The notes under the pieces are model-generated. The model saw only the letters and a list, made by a program, of their open reading frames with translations. It did no database searches and was not told the origin of the DNA. Both the position numbers and the translations under genes were made by a program. 64,000 nt of DNA, taken from assembly GCF_009769735.1 (NCBI RefSeq), contig NZ_WSRO01000002.1, forward strand, positions 7,799,001 through 7,863,000, in the 5' to 3' direction. Position 1 is the first letter of the stretch. Every line of letters starts with the position of its first letter. This stretch comes from Streptomyces sp. BA2. Its GTDB lineage: Bacteria > Actinomycetota > Actinomycetes > Streptomycetales > Streptomycetaceae. Below, one piece after another: positions 24,288 through 32,385 of this stretch.

Positions 24288-25292
24288 GTGACAACGCATT
24301 CGAACACTCCTGCAGGCTGGTATCCCGACCCCCAGGGCGCGCCCCAGCTGCTGCGCTGGTGGGACGGTTCCCAGTGGACCCAGCACACCAGCCCGGACCA
24401 GCAGGCCGGCGGTCAGCCCGCGCAGGCCCAGCAGGTCCCGCAGCAGGTCCCGCAGCAGGCCCAACCGGCCCAGCCGCAGCCTGCTCAGCAGCAGGCGCAG
24501 GCCCCGTACGGCCAGCAGCAGGCTCAATACGGCCAGCAGCAAGGGCAGTTCGGCCAGCCCGCCCAGCAGCAGGCTCCGCAGCAGGCCCAGTACGGTCACC
24601 CGCAGCAGGCGGCCCCGCAGGCCGCCGACCCGGCCAAGGTGCAGCGTCAGGTTCAGCAGCAGGCGGGCGTCACGCCCACGGCTCAGGGCGGCGGCTCGCT
24701 CTTCACCGAGCCGGTCCTCGTGGTGAACCAGAAGGCCAAGCTCATCGAGCTGACGAACGAGTACAGCGTCATGGACCAGGCGGGCAACACGCTCGGCTCG
24801 GTCGTCCAGGTCGGGCAGAGCACGCTGAAGAAGGTCGCGCGCTTCGTCTCCAGCATCGACCAGTTCATGACGCACAAGCTGGAGATCCGCGACGCGTACG
24901 GCCAGCCCGTGCTCCAGCTGACCCGCCCCCGCAAGTTCATGAAGTCGCGGGTCATCGTCGAGCGCGCGGACGGCCAGCCGATCGGTGAGATCGTCCAGCA
25001 GAACATGATCGGGAAGATCAACTTCGCGATCATGGTGAACGGCCAGCAGGCCGGCGCGATCAAGGCCGAGAACTGGCGCGCCTGGAACTTCTCGATCGTC
25101 GACCACGCGGACAACGAGGTCGCCCGGATCACGAAGACCTGGGAAGGCCTCGCCAAGACGATGTTCACGACCGCGGACAACTACGTCCTGCAGATCCACT
25201 ACCAGCTGCCCGAGCCGCTCCTGAGCCTCGTCGTGGCGACGGCCCTGACGGTCGACACGGCGCTGAAGCAGGACTCACGCGGCTTCGGGTGA
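24288..25292 (+). CDS. DUF2510 / phospholipid scramblase-like (LURP-one-related) protein
   Basis: 334 residues from GTG 24288. An N-terminal DUF2510 module (AGWYPDPQGAPQLLRWWDG) is followed by a long Gln/Pro/Ala linker of about 90 residues made of QQ-A-Q-P repeats. A C-terminal scramblase/LURP-one beta barrel begins near SLFTEPVLVVNQKAKLIEL. This barrel fold (Tubby-like) is found in eukaryotic phospholipid scramblases and their bacterial relatives. DUF2510 is often membrane- or partner-associated in actinomycetes. It has no signal peptide; a C-terminal hydrophobic helix (LLSLVVATALTVDTAL) may touch the membrane. It is probably leaderless. Confidence 0.82.
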   Translation: MTTHSNTPAGWYPDPQGAPQLLRWWDGSQWTQHTSPDQQAGGQPAQAQQVPQQVPQQAQPAQPQPAQQQAQAPYGQQQAQYGQQQGQFGQPAQQQAPQQAQYGHPQQAAPQAADPAKVQRQVQQQAGVTPTAQGGGSLFTEPVLVVNQKAKLIELTNEYSVMDQAGNTLGSVVQVGQSTLKKVARFVSSIDQFMTHKLEIRDAYGQPVLQLTRPRKFMKSRVIVERADGQPIGEIVQQNMIGKINFAIMVNGQQAGAIKAENWRAWNFSIVDHADNEVARITKTWEGLAKTMFTTADNYVLQIHYQLPEPLLSLVVATALTVDTALKQDSRGFG

Positions 25293-25314
25293 GGTTGTTC
25301 CTCACGGAAACGGA

Positions 25315-25350
25315 CGGCATCGGCGCCCTGGATCCAGGGCGCCGATGCCG
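25315..25350. terminator. perfect 36-bp palindromic terminator
   Basis: The sequence is fully self-complementary around GGATCC, with arms beginning CGGCATCGGCGCCCT, followed by TTTCTT. It serves the scramblase-like gene and, on the other strand, the convergent EamA gene. Confidence 0.9.
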
Positions 25351-25382
25351 TTTCTTCCCCGCCCCTTACGGGGCGCCCCCTT

Positions 25383-26297
25383 TCAGGGGCTTGAGAGGTG
25401 CAGGGCGGCGGGTTCCGGTTGGTCGGGGATGGACGGCAGGAAGTCCTCGGCAGGCGTCCGCGAGTGCACCTCGTCCCGCGGTGACCGGGTCAGCACCACC
25501 ACTCCGTACGCCGCGATCGCCGCACCCCCTGCCGCCAGGAACAGGCCGGCCACGCCTCCCTGCAGCCGTTCGCCGAGCAGGGTCAGGCCTATGGCGGCGG
25601 CGGCCACCGGGTTGGCCAGGGTGACGACTGCCAGGGGTGCCCCGAGGCCCCCGCGGTAAGCGGTCTGGGACAGGAAGAGGCCGCCCACGGCGAACGCGGC
25701 CACGAGCAGCGCCACGACGATCACCTGCGGGGCGAGCAGCGGGCCCGAGCGGTCCGTCGCGGCGACCGTCACGGTCTGGGTGAGCGCGGACGCGACGCCC
25801 GAAGCGAATCCGGAAGCGGTCGCGTGACGCAGCCCCGGCCGCGTACCAGGACGGGAGAGGACGCCGATCACGGCCATGGTGACGCCCGCGACGGCCAGCG
25901 CCTCCGTCAGGGTCAGCGTGTCGTCGGGCGCGGGCCCGGAAGCGGTGAGGAGCAGCGCGCCGAGGCCGATGAGCGTGAGCCCCGTGCCGCGCCACTCCAG
26001 CGGGGTGACGCGCCGCCCCGCGAGCCGCGCGCCCAGCGGCACGGCGGCGACCAGGGTGAGCGCGCCGAGCGGCTGGACCAGGGTGAGCGGACCGTACTTC
26101 AGGGCCGCCACGTGGAGCAGCGCCGCCGACGCGTTGAGCCCGACGGACGACCACCACACGCCGCTGCCGAGCAGCCGCAGGAAGCCGTCGCCGGTGCCCG
26201 TGATGCGGGCGGCGAGGCGTTCCTGGGCCACGGCGGCACAGGCGTACGCGGCGGCCGATACGAGCGAGAGCGCGACGGCGAGGAGGGTGGCGTTCAT
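25383..26297 (-). CDS. EamA/DMT-family membrane transporter
   Basis: 304 residues from ATG 26297, coupled to the PAP2 gene by an ATGA overlap. Nine to ten hydrophobic helices alternate with short loops. The repeat structure of the drug/metabolite transporter superfamily is visible (GPLTLVQPLGALTLVAAVPLG in the first half, APLAVVTLANPVAAAAIGLTLL in the second; each shown within 22 residues as partial cores PLTLVQPLGALTL and APLAVVTLANPVA). The early segment AAVAQERLAAR resembles the lipid-linked NIPA/DMT branch. The substrate is unknown. The C-terminal 40 residues are cytoplasmic and Pro-rich. Confidence 0.8.
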   Translation of the reverse strand: MNATLLAVALSLVSAAAYACAAVAQERLAARITGTGDGFLRLLGSGVWWSSVGLNASAALLHVAALKYGPLTLVQPLGALTLVAAVPLGARLAGRRVTPLEWRGTGLTLIGLGALLLTASGPAPDDTLTLTEALAVAGVTMAVIGVLSRPGTRPGLRHATASGFASGVASALTQTVTVAATDRSGPLLAPQVIVVALLVAAFAVGGLFLSQTAYRGGLGAPLAVVTLANPVAAAAIGLTLLGERLQGGVAGLFLAAGGAAIAAYGVVVLTRSPRDEVHSRTPAEDFLPSIPDQPEPAALHLSSP

Positions 26298-27106
26298 CGC
26301 CGGACCCCGGGGGCGGCCGGCTCGGGGGCGGGTGCGTGCCGCCGTACGACGAGCGAGCGTGCGGGATCCGGCAGCTTGATCACGGCGAGCGCGATGCCGA
26401 GCAGCGCGGTCACCGCGAGGGCGTCGAGCCAGTAGTGGTTGGCGGTCCCGACGACCACGAGCAGGGTGATCAGCGGATGCAGCAGCCACAGCCACCGCCA
26501 GCGCGAGGAAGTGGCGACGATGAGTCCGACGGCGAGCATCAGTGCCCACCCGAAGTGCAGGGACGGCATCGCGGCGAACTGGTTCGCCATCGAGTCGGTC
26601 TGCGGGGTGGCGCCGTAGACGGTCGGCCCGTACACCTGCCCGGTGTCCACGAGACCGGTGGCCGCCAGCATCCGGGGCGGCGCCAGCGGGAAGGTCAGGT
26701 GGAGCACGAGGGCCGCCGCGGTCAGCGCGGCGAGCACCCGGCGGCTCCACACGTAGTGCCGGGGCCGGCGCAGGTAGAGCCAGATCAGGAACAGCGCGGT
26801 GGCCGGGAAGTGCACGGTCGCGTAGTAGGCGTTCGCGATGTGCACCAGGGTGTCGCCGCTGAGCAGCGCGTCCTGTACGGCGCCCTCGCCCGGCAGGCGC
26901 AGGGTGCGCTCGGCGTCCCACACGTGGTGGGCGTTGCGGAAGGCCTCACCGGTGTGGCCGTTGGCCAGCTGCCTGCCGAATTTGTAGACGAGGAAGAGTC
27001 CTACGACGAGGAGGAGCTCGCGGACGAGGGGCGGTCGGGCAGATGTGTCCGGCTCCCGGACGGCTATGTCCGGTTCCCTTTCGGCAGGCTCGGTTCGGGA
27101 TTCCAT
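26294..27106 (-). CDS. PAP2-family membrane phosphatase / inositol phosphotransferase-like
   Basis: 270 residues with about six transmembrane helices. PAP2 motifs are MPSLHFGWALML (the SLH active-site Ser-His) and NHYWLDALAVTALL (the final His-Asp); the first KxxxxxxRP motif is degenerate. The profile, with a charged N-terminus then VRELLLVVGLFLVYKFGRQL, fits the inositol-phosphorylceramide-synthase-like PAP2 branch common in Streptomyces. It likely dephosphorylates or transfers a lipid phosphate head group at the membrane. It heads a two-gene unit with the EamA transporter. The TetR gene is divergent across a long inverted repeat, so this unit is probably its target. Confidence 0.8.
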   Translation of the reverse strand: MESRTEPAEREPDIAVREPDTSARPPLVRELLLVVGLFLVYKFGRQLANGHTGEAFRNAHHVWDAERTLRLPGEGAVQDALLSGDTLVHIANAYYATVHFPATALFLIWLYLRRPRHYVWSRRVLAALTAAALVLHLTFPLAPPRMLAATGLVDTGQVYGPTVYGATPQTDSMANQFAAMPSLHFGWALMLAVGLIVATSSRWRWLWLLHPLITLLVVVGTANHYWLDALAVTALLGIALAVIKLPDPARSLVVRRHAPAPEPAAPGVRR

Positions 27107-27167
27107 CCCCCGGCCCCTTTACGTGATGACTGGGTGGTGCGGGTAGCGAGTGAGGAAGGCCCCACTC

Positions 27168-27221
27168 ATCGATACGCCAGTGTACCGATACGGGAGCGTA
27201 CCGGTACACTGGCGTATCGAT
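27168..27221. promoter_or_regulatory. long inverted repeat, probable TetR operator
   Basis: Perfect 19-base arms (27168-27186, ATCGATACGCCAGTGTACC; 27203-27221, its complement) flank 16 bases that themselves hold GATACG and CGTACC half-sites. It lies between the PAP2 gene and the TetR gene, 61 and 37 bases from their starts. The symmetry would let two or more TetR dimers bind and repress both directions. Cruciform or stem-loop action in RNA is an alternative. Confidence 0.7.
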
Positions 27222-27258
27222 AGGGTCGGTCGAAGCCGCCGCACCGAGGAGAAGAGCC

Positions 27259-27954
27259 ATGACGTCGCCGGACCGGGCAGCAGACGCAAGCGCAGTGGAC
27301 CCTGTGGGCTCGTCGCGCCGTTCCAAGATCACGCCTGAGCGTGAGCAGGAGTTCTACGACGCCGTTCTCGACCAGCTCCGCGAGTGCGGGTACGACGCCG
27401 TGACCATGGAGGGCGTGGCCTCCACTACCCGGTGCAGCAAGTCCACGCTCTACCGCCAGTGGAAGACGAAGCCCCAGTTCGTCGCCGCCGCGCTGCGCGC
27501 CAACCGCTGCGTCCGGTTCGCGGGCATCGACACCGGCACGCTCGCCGGCGATCTGCGCGAGGCGGCGCGGGCGGCGGGGGAGTGGTCGACCCGGGACAGC
27601 ATGCTGGTCCAGGCGCTGAGTCACGCGGTCCTTCAGGACGAGGATCTGCGCAGCGCGCTGCGCGAAGCGCTGGTGGAGCCGGAGACGCGGGCGCTTGACG
27701 ACCTGGTCGAGCGGGGCGTGGCCCGGGGTGAGATCGCCGCGGACCACCCGGCCACGCGGTTCATCACGGCTCAGCTCATGGGCGTGGTCCGGGCCAGGCC
27801 GGTCCTGGAGGGCAAGAGCGCGGACGAGGAGTACCTCTCCGACTTCGTGGAGGCGTGCGTGCTGCCCGCACTGGGTCTGACCGAACCGGGGCTGACCGAA
27901 CCGGGTCTGACCGGACAGGGTCTGACCGGACAGGGGCTGACCGAACCCACCTGA
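27259..27954 (+). CDS. TetR family regulator with repetitive C-terminus
   Basis: 231 residues from ATG 27259, with GAGGAGAAGAG before it. The HTH is VTMEGVASTTRCSKSTLYRQW, here with core SKSTLYRQWKTKPQFVAAAL; it resembles the TetR branch with a TetR_C_11-type ligand domain. The last 26 residues are five copies of GLTEP/GLTGQ encoded by a 15-bp tandem repeat, likely a disordered tail. It probably represses itself and the divergent PAP2-EamA unit by binding the 27168-27221 inverted repeat. The ligand is unknown. Confidence 0.88.
   Translation: MTSPDRAADASAVDPVGSSRRSKITPEREQEFYDAVLDQLRECGYDAVTMEGVASTTRCSKSTLYRQWKTKPQFVAAALRANRCVRFAGIDTGTLAGDLREAARAAGEWSTRDSMLVQALSHAVLQDEDLRSALREALVEPETRALDDLVERGVARGEIAADHPATRFITAQLMGVVRARPVLEGKSADEEYLSDFVEACVLPALGLTEPGLTEPGLTGQGLTGQGLTEPT
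27874..27948 (+). repeat. five 15-bp tandem repeats in the TetR C-terminus
   Basis: The units alternate GGTCTGACCGAACCG, GGGCTGACCGAACCG and GGTCTGACCGGACAG. Because the unit is a multiple of three, copy-number changes lengthen or shorten the protein tail without a frameshift. Confidence 0.92.
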
Positions 27955-27962
27955 TCGTGGAC

Positions 27963-27988
27963 CGGGGCCCGGTGGATGACGGGCCCCG
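27963..27988 (+). terminator. terminator after TetR
   Basis: Arms CGGGGCCCG (27963-27971) and CGGGCCCCG (27980-27988) enclose an eight-base loop nine bases after the stop codon. Confidence 0.65.
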
Positions 27989-28039
27989 ATCTGCCTGCCG
28001 CGCCGCACCGTGGGGACGGGGGTGGCGTGGCCGCTCCTG

Positions 28040-28078
28040 GCCGGGCGGCCGGAATCCTCGTGGTTCCGCCCGCCCGGC
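28040..28078 (-). terminator. terminator of DUF2510 lipoprotein-like gene
   Basis: Arms GCCGGGCGGCCGGAA (28040-28054) and TTCCGCCCGCCCGGC (28064-28078) pair with one mismatch over nine bases, just downstream of the minus-strand gene that ends at 28099. Confidence 0.6.
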
Positions 28079-28098
28079 CCCGACGTTCACGGGCCCCG

Positions 28099-29067
28099 TC
28101 AGACTTCCTTGCCGTTGCCGCCGCCCGACGCGGCCTTGATCCCCTCGGTGATCTCGTCCATCACGGACAGCTTCGGGGACTTGTCGTTGACGTCGATGCC
28201 GAAGCGGACGATGACGATCTTGGACTTCTGGGCGGGGGAGGGGAAGGCCAGCGACTGGACGTAGCCGTCGTCGCTCTTCTCCGTGACGGCCTTCCAGCGC
28301 ACGAGGTAGCCCTTCTGGCCGGCCACGGTGACCGCCTTGGACTCCAGCTCCTTGTGCGAGGTGATCTTGCCGTAGGTCTTGCCGCCGTAGGACTCCTTGG
28401 CGTTGACGGAGATGTCGGCCTTGGCGGCCGCCTCCGCGGTCTTGGCGTCGATCTTGAACGCCTTGGCGGGTGAGGAGTACGCGCCGCCGCGCGAGCAGGT
28501 CTTGGAGGCCTCGCCGGGGCACGGGTAGGGGTCCACGCTCACCGAGGCGCCGCCGGTCTGGCCTGTCGCGCCGGTCCAGCCGTCGGGCACGGGGAGGCTG
28601 ATGCCGCTGGCCATGTCGGTGGCGTAGCCCTCCTCCGACGGCGGCGCGGAGGGGTTTTCGCCGGGGGGCTGGGTCTGCCCGGGGTCCTGCGGGTCCTGGG
28701 GCGCGCCGGGTTTGGAGGGGGCGGAGGACGAAGGGGGGTTGGCGGCGCTGTCGCTGTCCCCGCTGTCGTCGTCGGCGGTCAGGAAGTAGACGCCGCCGCC
28801 TATCCCGGCGAGCACCACGAGGGCCACGCCCACGGCTATGCCTGTACGAAGGCCGCGCCGAGGGGCGGTGGGCTGTCCCGGATAGGAGGGGTAGGCCGGA
28901 TACGCGCCCGGGGCGTCCGTCGGGGCGGAACCACCCCACCCGGCGGCGGATCCCACCGCGCGGACCTGGTCCGTCCATACGCTCCCGTCCCACCAGCGTT
29001 CGGTACGGGGGCCGTCAGTTGTCTGGCCGGGGTCGGGGTACCAGCCGGGAGGGGTTACCTGGGTCAT
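28099..29067 (-). CDS. DUF2510 membrane-anchored protein with extracytoplasmic domain
   Basis: 322 residues from ATG 29067. The order is DUF2510 (PPGWYPDPGQTTDGPRTERWWDG in pieces PGWYPDPGQ and RWWDGSVWTD), a Pro/Tyr linker, one transmembrane helix (GIAVGVALVVLAGIGGGVYFL, core VGVALVVLAGIGGGVY), an acidic Ser/Pro-rich spacer, and a 170-residue outer domain starting near MASGISLPVPDGW. Two cysteines (PCPGEASKTC) could form a disulfide. It is likely a type II membrane protein exposed at the surface; the role is unknown. It shares the DUF2510 head and the leaderless-type start with the gene at 24288. Confidence 0.78.
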   Translation of the reverse strand: MTQVTPPGWYPDPGQTTDGPRTERWWDGSVWTDQVRAVGSAAGWGGSAPTDAPGAYPAYPSYPGQPTAPRRGLRTGIAVGVALVVLAGIGGGVYFLTADDDSGDSDSAANPPSSSAPSKPGAPQDPQDPGQTQPPGENPSAPPSEEGYATDMASGISLPVPDGWTGATGQTGGASVSVDPYPCPGEASKTCSRGGAYSSPAKAFKIDAKTAEAAAKADISVNAKESYGGKTYGKITSHKELESKAVTVAGQKGYLVRWKAVTEKSDDGYVQSLAFPSPAQKSKIVIVRFGIDVNDKSPKLSVMDEITEGIKAASGGGNGKEV

Positions 29068-29074
29068 GGGCGTC

Positions 29075-29080
29075 AGGGTA
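29075..29080 (-). promoter_or_regulatory. -10 element of a probable leaderless gene
   Basis: On the minus strand TACCCT lies seven bases before the ATG at 29067, with no Shine-Dalgarno between them. The -35 is unclear. Confidence 0.45.
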
Positions 29081-29164
29081 TGAGCATTCGGTGAAAGTGG
29101 GATGAGAGGGGGCCGGTACGAGGCCACAGCTGGGCCGCTGTACTCGCCCGGGGGCGCGGGGGAT

Positions 29165-30358
29165 TCACTGGCTCTGTCCGTCCACCACCAACCGCACCGG
29201 CCCGCCGCCTTCAGGAGCGGGCACCCGCACCCCGGACCGCCCCGGAGTGATCGACCCCAGCACGCTCGCGTGCCGGGCCCCCGTGCTCTCCGGCACCGTC
29301 CCCGGCAGCCCGTGCGCCGTCAGGAAGCCGAGGACCGCGAAGGCGTACGCCTCCTTCGCGGCGGACGGCAGTCCGAGCTCGTCGGAGGTGCGCACCGGGA
29401 CCTTGCCCCCCGACGACCCGGCCCCCAACTCGGCCCGCAGGAACGCCATCAGCGTCGGATTGCGCGTGCCGCCGCCGGAGGCGATGACCTCGGAGGCGCC
29501 TACCGCCCTGACGGCGTCGGCGACCGTGCGGGCGGTCAGGCGGGTGAGCGTGGCGACGACGTCCTCCGGGGCGAGGGATTCGTACGGCTTGTACCCGGTG
29601 AGCGCCGCCCGTAGATAGGGCAGATGGAAGAGCTCCTTGCCGGTGGTCTTCGGGGCGGGACGCGCGTAGTACGGCTCGCCGAGCAGGACCGCGAGCAGGC
29701 CTTCGTCGACTCTGCCGCGCGCTGCCATCCCGCCGTCGACGTCGTACGTGAGCCGCTCACGCGTCAACTCGCGCACGGCGGCGTCGATGAGCGCGTTCGC
29801 GGGGCCCGTGTCGAAGGCGGTGCCGTCCGGGGCGGTGATGTTGGCGATGCCGCCGAGGTTCAGCGCGGCGGGGGCGCCGGGCCTGCCGCGCAGCCACATC
29901 CGGTCGACGATGCTGACCAGGGGCGCGCCCTGGCCGCCCGCGGCGATGTCACGTGGGCGGAAGTCGGCGACCACCGGAAGCCCCGTCGCCTCGGCGATCC
30001 ACGCGGGCTGTCCGATCTGCAGCGTGCCGTGGACCTGGCCGTCCTCCACCCAGTGGTAGACCGTCTGCCCGTGCGACGCGACCAACTCGGCGCGCCGGTC
30101 GCACAGTTCGCGGTCCGCCTCGGCCGCCGCCGCGGCGAAGGCCTGGCCGATGCGGGTGTCGAGGCGGCAGATGTCGGCGAGCGTGGTGGCGGCGGGCGGC
30201 AGCGCGGCGCCGAGCGCCGTCCGCAGCTCCTCGTCGTACCCGCGGGTGATCAGGCCCAGCGGGGAGAGCAGCAGGCGGTCGCCGTCGATCGTCAGGTCGG
30301 CCGCCGCTGCGTCGATGGCGTCGTACGAAGTCCCCGACATCAGCCCGATTACGCGCAC
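29165..30358 (-). CDS. anmK: anhydro-N-acetylmuramic acid kinase
   Basis: 397 residues from GTG 30358, with AAAGGGG seven bases upstream. It belongs to the sugar kinase/HSP70/actin superfamily. MRVIGLMSGTSYDAIDAAA is the AnmK phosphate-1 loop, SHGQTVYHW and NLGGIANIT are family markers, and ASGGGTRNPTLM is the adenosine region. It opens and phosphorylates 1,6-anhydro-MurNAc from cell-wall turnover to MurNAc-6-phosphate in the cytoplasm. The next steps (MurQ, NagA) are not in the window. The length is normal (about 370-390). Confidence 0.93.
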   Translation of the reverse strand: MRVIGLMSGTSYDAIDAAAADLTIDGDRLLLSPLGLITRGYDEELRTALGAALPPAATTLADICRLDTRIGQAFAAAAAEADRELCDRRAELVASHGQTVYHWVEDGQVHGTLQIGQPAWIAEATGLPVVADFRPRDIAAGGQGAPLVSIVDRMWLRGRPGAPAALNLGGIANITAPDGTAFDTGPANALIDAAVRELTRERLTYDVDGGMAARGRVDEGLLAVLLGEPYYARPAPKTTGKELFHLPYLRAALTGYKPYESLAPEDVVATLTRLTARTVADAVRAVGASEVIASGGGTRNPTLMAFLRAELGAGSSGGKVPVRTSDELGLPSAAKEAYAFAVLGFLTAHGLPGTVPESTGARHASVLGSITPGRSGVRVPAPEGGGPVRLVVDGQSQ

Positions 30359-30626
30359 GTGCTGCCCCTTTCGCTCTCCTCACCAGTGCGTTTGATCATC
30401 GCAGCGACAAAGGGGCGCGCGCACTCGCACGCACGATCCAGTTCAGGCCGTCGACACGGAGGGCAGGGCGACTTGGCCATGTCCAGCATGGGATCGCCCG
30501 GTCCGCGCCCGGGGACGCGACGCACGAACCTCACCCGAACCGACGGCACTTGGAACCGCCTGCTCCTGACACACGGCGTTGATGCCGAGGAACCCTCGCA
30601 CGACCCGCAGGTGGTGAAGCTCCGCG

Positions 30627-31364
30627 TCAGCGCAGGGACAGGACGCAGAAGTCGTTGCCCTCAGGGTCGGCAAGGCACGTCCACGGCACATCGCCCTGGC
30701 CGACGTCGGCGACGGTGGCACCCAGAGCCCGCAGCCGGGCCACCTCCGCCGCTTTGTCGTCACCGGTGTACGGCGCCACGTCGAGATGCGCGCGGCTCGC
30801 CGCGGTCTTCGCGCCGGACGTGCGGAGGAACTCCAGATACGGGCCGACGCCCTTGGACGAACGCAGCCGCGCGTGATCGTCGTTCACCTCGTGCAGGGTC
30901 CAGTCCATCGCCTCGTCCCAGAACCGGGCCATGGCCCGCGGGTCGGCGCAGTCGACCACGAGCGCGGCGATTGGCCCGGTGTCCCGGTACATCTCCCGGG
31001 GCTCCAACACGCAGAAGACGTTGCCCTCCGGGTCGGCGAGTACCGTCCACGGGACGTCGCCCTGGCCCACGTCGGCGGGCGTCGCGCCGAGATCCTTCAG
31101 GCGCGCGACCAGCTCCGCCTGATGGGCCGGAGAGGTGGTGGCGAGATCGAGGTGCACGCGGTACTTCACCGTCTCGGGGTCCGGGACAGTGACGACGTCG
31201 ACGCAGATGGCGGAGGGGTCCGGCCAGACGACGCCCTCGGGTTCGACGTTGGTCACGCCGGGCCCCTCGCTGGAAATGCCCCAGCCGAGCGCCTCCGCCC
31301 AGAACCGGCCGAGCGCCTGGTCGTCCCGAGCCTTGAAGTTCACGTTCACAAGTCGCAGTGCCAT
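30627..31364 (-). CDS. two-domain VOC (glyoxalase-like) protein
   Basis: 245 residues from ATG 31364. Two tandem vicinal-oxygen-chelate domains each end with nearly the same block (GQGDVPWTVLADPEGNVF and GQGDVPWTCLADPEGNDF), so the gene arose by internal duplication. Such proteins bind or modify small molecules and sometimes sequester antibiotics; the metal ligands are not complete enough to claim lyase activity. The start is leaderless: TACGAT ends seven bases before ATG, with TTGATC 16 bases further up. It sits at the edge of the steroid-type cluster without an operon link. Confidence 0.82.
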   Translation of the reverse strand: MALRLVNVNFKARDDQALGRFWAEALGWGISSEGPGVTNVEPEGVVWPDPSAICVDVVTVPDPETVKYRVHLDLATTSPAHQAELVARLKDLGATPADVGQGDVPWTVLADPEGNVFCVLEPREMYRDTGPIAALVVDCADPRAMARFWDEAMDWTLHEVNDDHARLRSSKGVGPYLEFLRTSGAKTAASRAHLDVAPYTGDDKAAEVARLRALGATVADVGQGDVPWTCLADPEGNDFCVLSLR

Positions 31365-31371
31365 GCCGCCG

Positions 31372-31399
31372 ATCGTATGTACCGATGGATTGCGATCAA
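31372..31399 (-). promoter_or_regulatory. promoter of leaderless VOC gene
   Basis: On the minus strand -35 TTGATC (31394-31399), a 16-base spacer and -10 TACGAT (31372-31377), then seven bases to ATG 31364. Part of it overlaps the 3' end of the acyl-CoA dehydrogenase gene that stops at 31396. Confidence 0.65.
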
Positions 31400-32385
31400 C
31401 TGCCCTGGCCCCCGGCCAGCACCAGCCGGCGGCACTCCCCGGGGCTGCCCCAAGCACCGCGCAGCGCCCGCGCCTTCGTCAGCCACAGCGACAGGTCGTA
31501 CTCCGCGGTGTAGCCGATGGCCCCGTGGAGTTGCAGTGCTGCCCGCGCGGCGCCGTACGCGGCTTCGCCCGCCGCCGCCTTCGCCGCGGCCACATCTGCC
31601 GTCTCCAGCGTCAACGCCGCCCCGAACAGCAGCGGCCTGGCGAACTCAAGGCTGATCAGGACGTCCGCAAGCCGGTGCTTGACCGCCTGGAAGCCGCCGA
31701 TCGGCGTGCCGAACTGGGTGCGCTGCTTCACGTACGCGACCGTCTTGTCGAGCAACGCGAGCCCGACCCCCAAGGCCTGCGCGGCCGTCGCGAGCGAGGC
31801 CCAGTCGGCCGCGTACCGGGAAGCTTCCGTCACCGCTGGGCCCGAGGCGAGGAGTTCACCGGGCCTGAGCCGGGCGAGGCGCCGCACCGGGTCCAACGAC
31901 CGCTCCACGCGCGCGTGCCCGGAGGCCAGGCGCAGCTCGCCGTCCGCTGCGGTCAGCCGCAGCGTCGCCGCGTCCGCGTCCAGCGCGAACGGTCCCCCTT
32001 CGGGGAGCGCGAGCGTCGTGAGGCCCTCCCCGGAGGCCAAGGACGGCAGGAGCCGTTTGGCCGGGGCCGCCTCGCCGAGCTCGGCGAGGCGGGCCAGCAG
32101 CGCGCCCGCCGCGACCGTCTCGACCACCGGACCGGGCACCGCGTGCCGCCCCAACTCCACCAAGGCGACCACCATGTCGACCGGGAGCAGTCCCACGCCC
32201 TCGTACTCCTCGGGGACGGCAAGGGCGAACACTCCCGCGTCCGCGAGACGTCCCCACACGGCACGCCCCGGCGCGCGGTCCCCCACGGCCCACGCCCTCG
32301 CGGCCGCGGTGGTGTCCGCCGCCGTCAGCATCGCGTCGAGCGAGCGTGCGAACTCGCGCTGCTCGTCGTCGAGGAGGAACCTCAT
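31396..32385 (-). CDS. acyl-CoA dehydrogenase, short FadE subunit
   Basis: 329 residues from ATG 32385, which overlaps the stop of the upstream dehydrogenase as TGATG. It has an acyl-CoA dehydrogenase fold: the C-terminal helical domain has QRTQFGTPIGGFQAVKHRLAD and LQLHGAIGYTAEYDLSLWL (cores RTQFGTPIGGFQAVKH and HGAIGYTAEYDLS). It is about 60 residues shorter than full-length relatives. In steroid degraders such short subunits pair with a second FadE to form an alpha2beta2 enzyme. The tight coupling to the 389-residue FadE supports a heteromeric enzyme acting on a CoA thioester of the C/D rings. Confidence 0.85.
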   Translation of the reverse strand: MRFLLDDEQREFARSLDAMLTAADTTAAARAWAVGDRAPGRAVWGRLADAGVFALAVPEEYEGVGLLPVDMVVALVELGRHAVPGPVVETVAAGALLARLAELGEAAPAKRLLPSLASGEGLTTLALPEGGPFALDADAATLRLTAADGELRLASGHARVERSLDPVRRLARLRPGELLASGPAVTEASRYAADWASLATAAQALGVGLALLDKTVAYVKQRTQFGTPIGGFQAVKHRLADVLISLEFARPLLFGAALTLETADVAAAKAAAGEAAYGAARAALQLHGAIGYTAEYDLSLWLTKARALRGAWGSPGECRRLVLAGGQGS

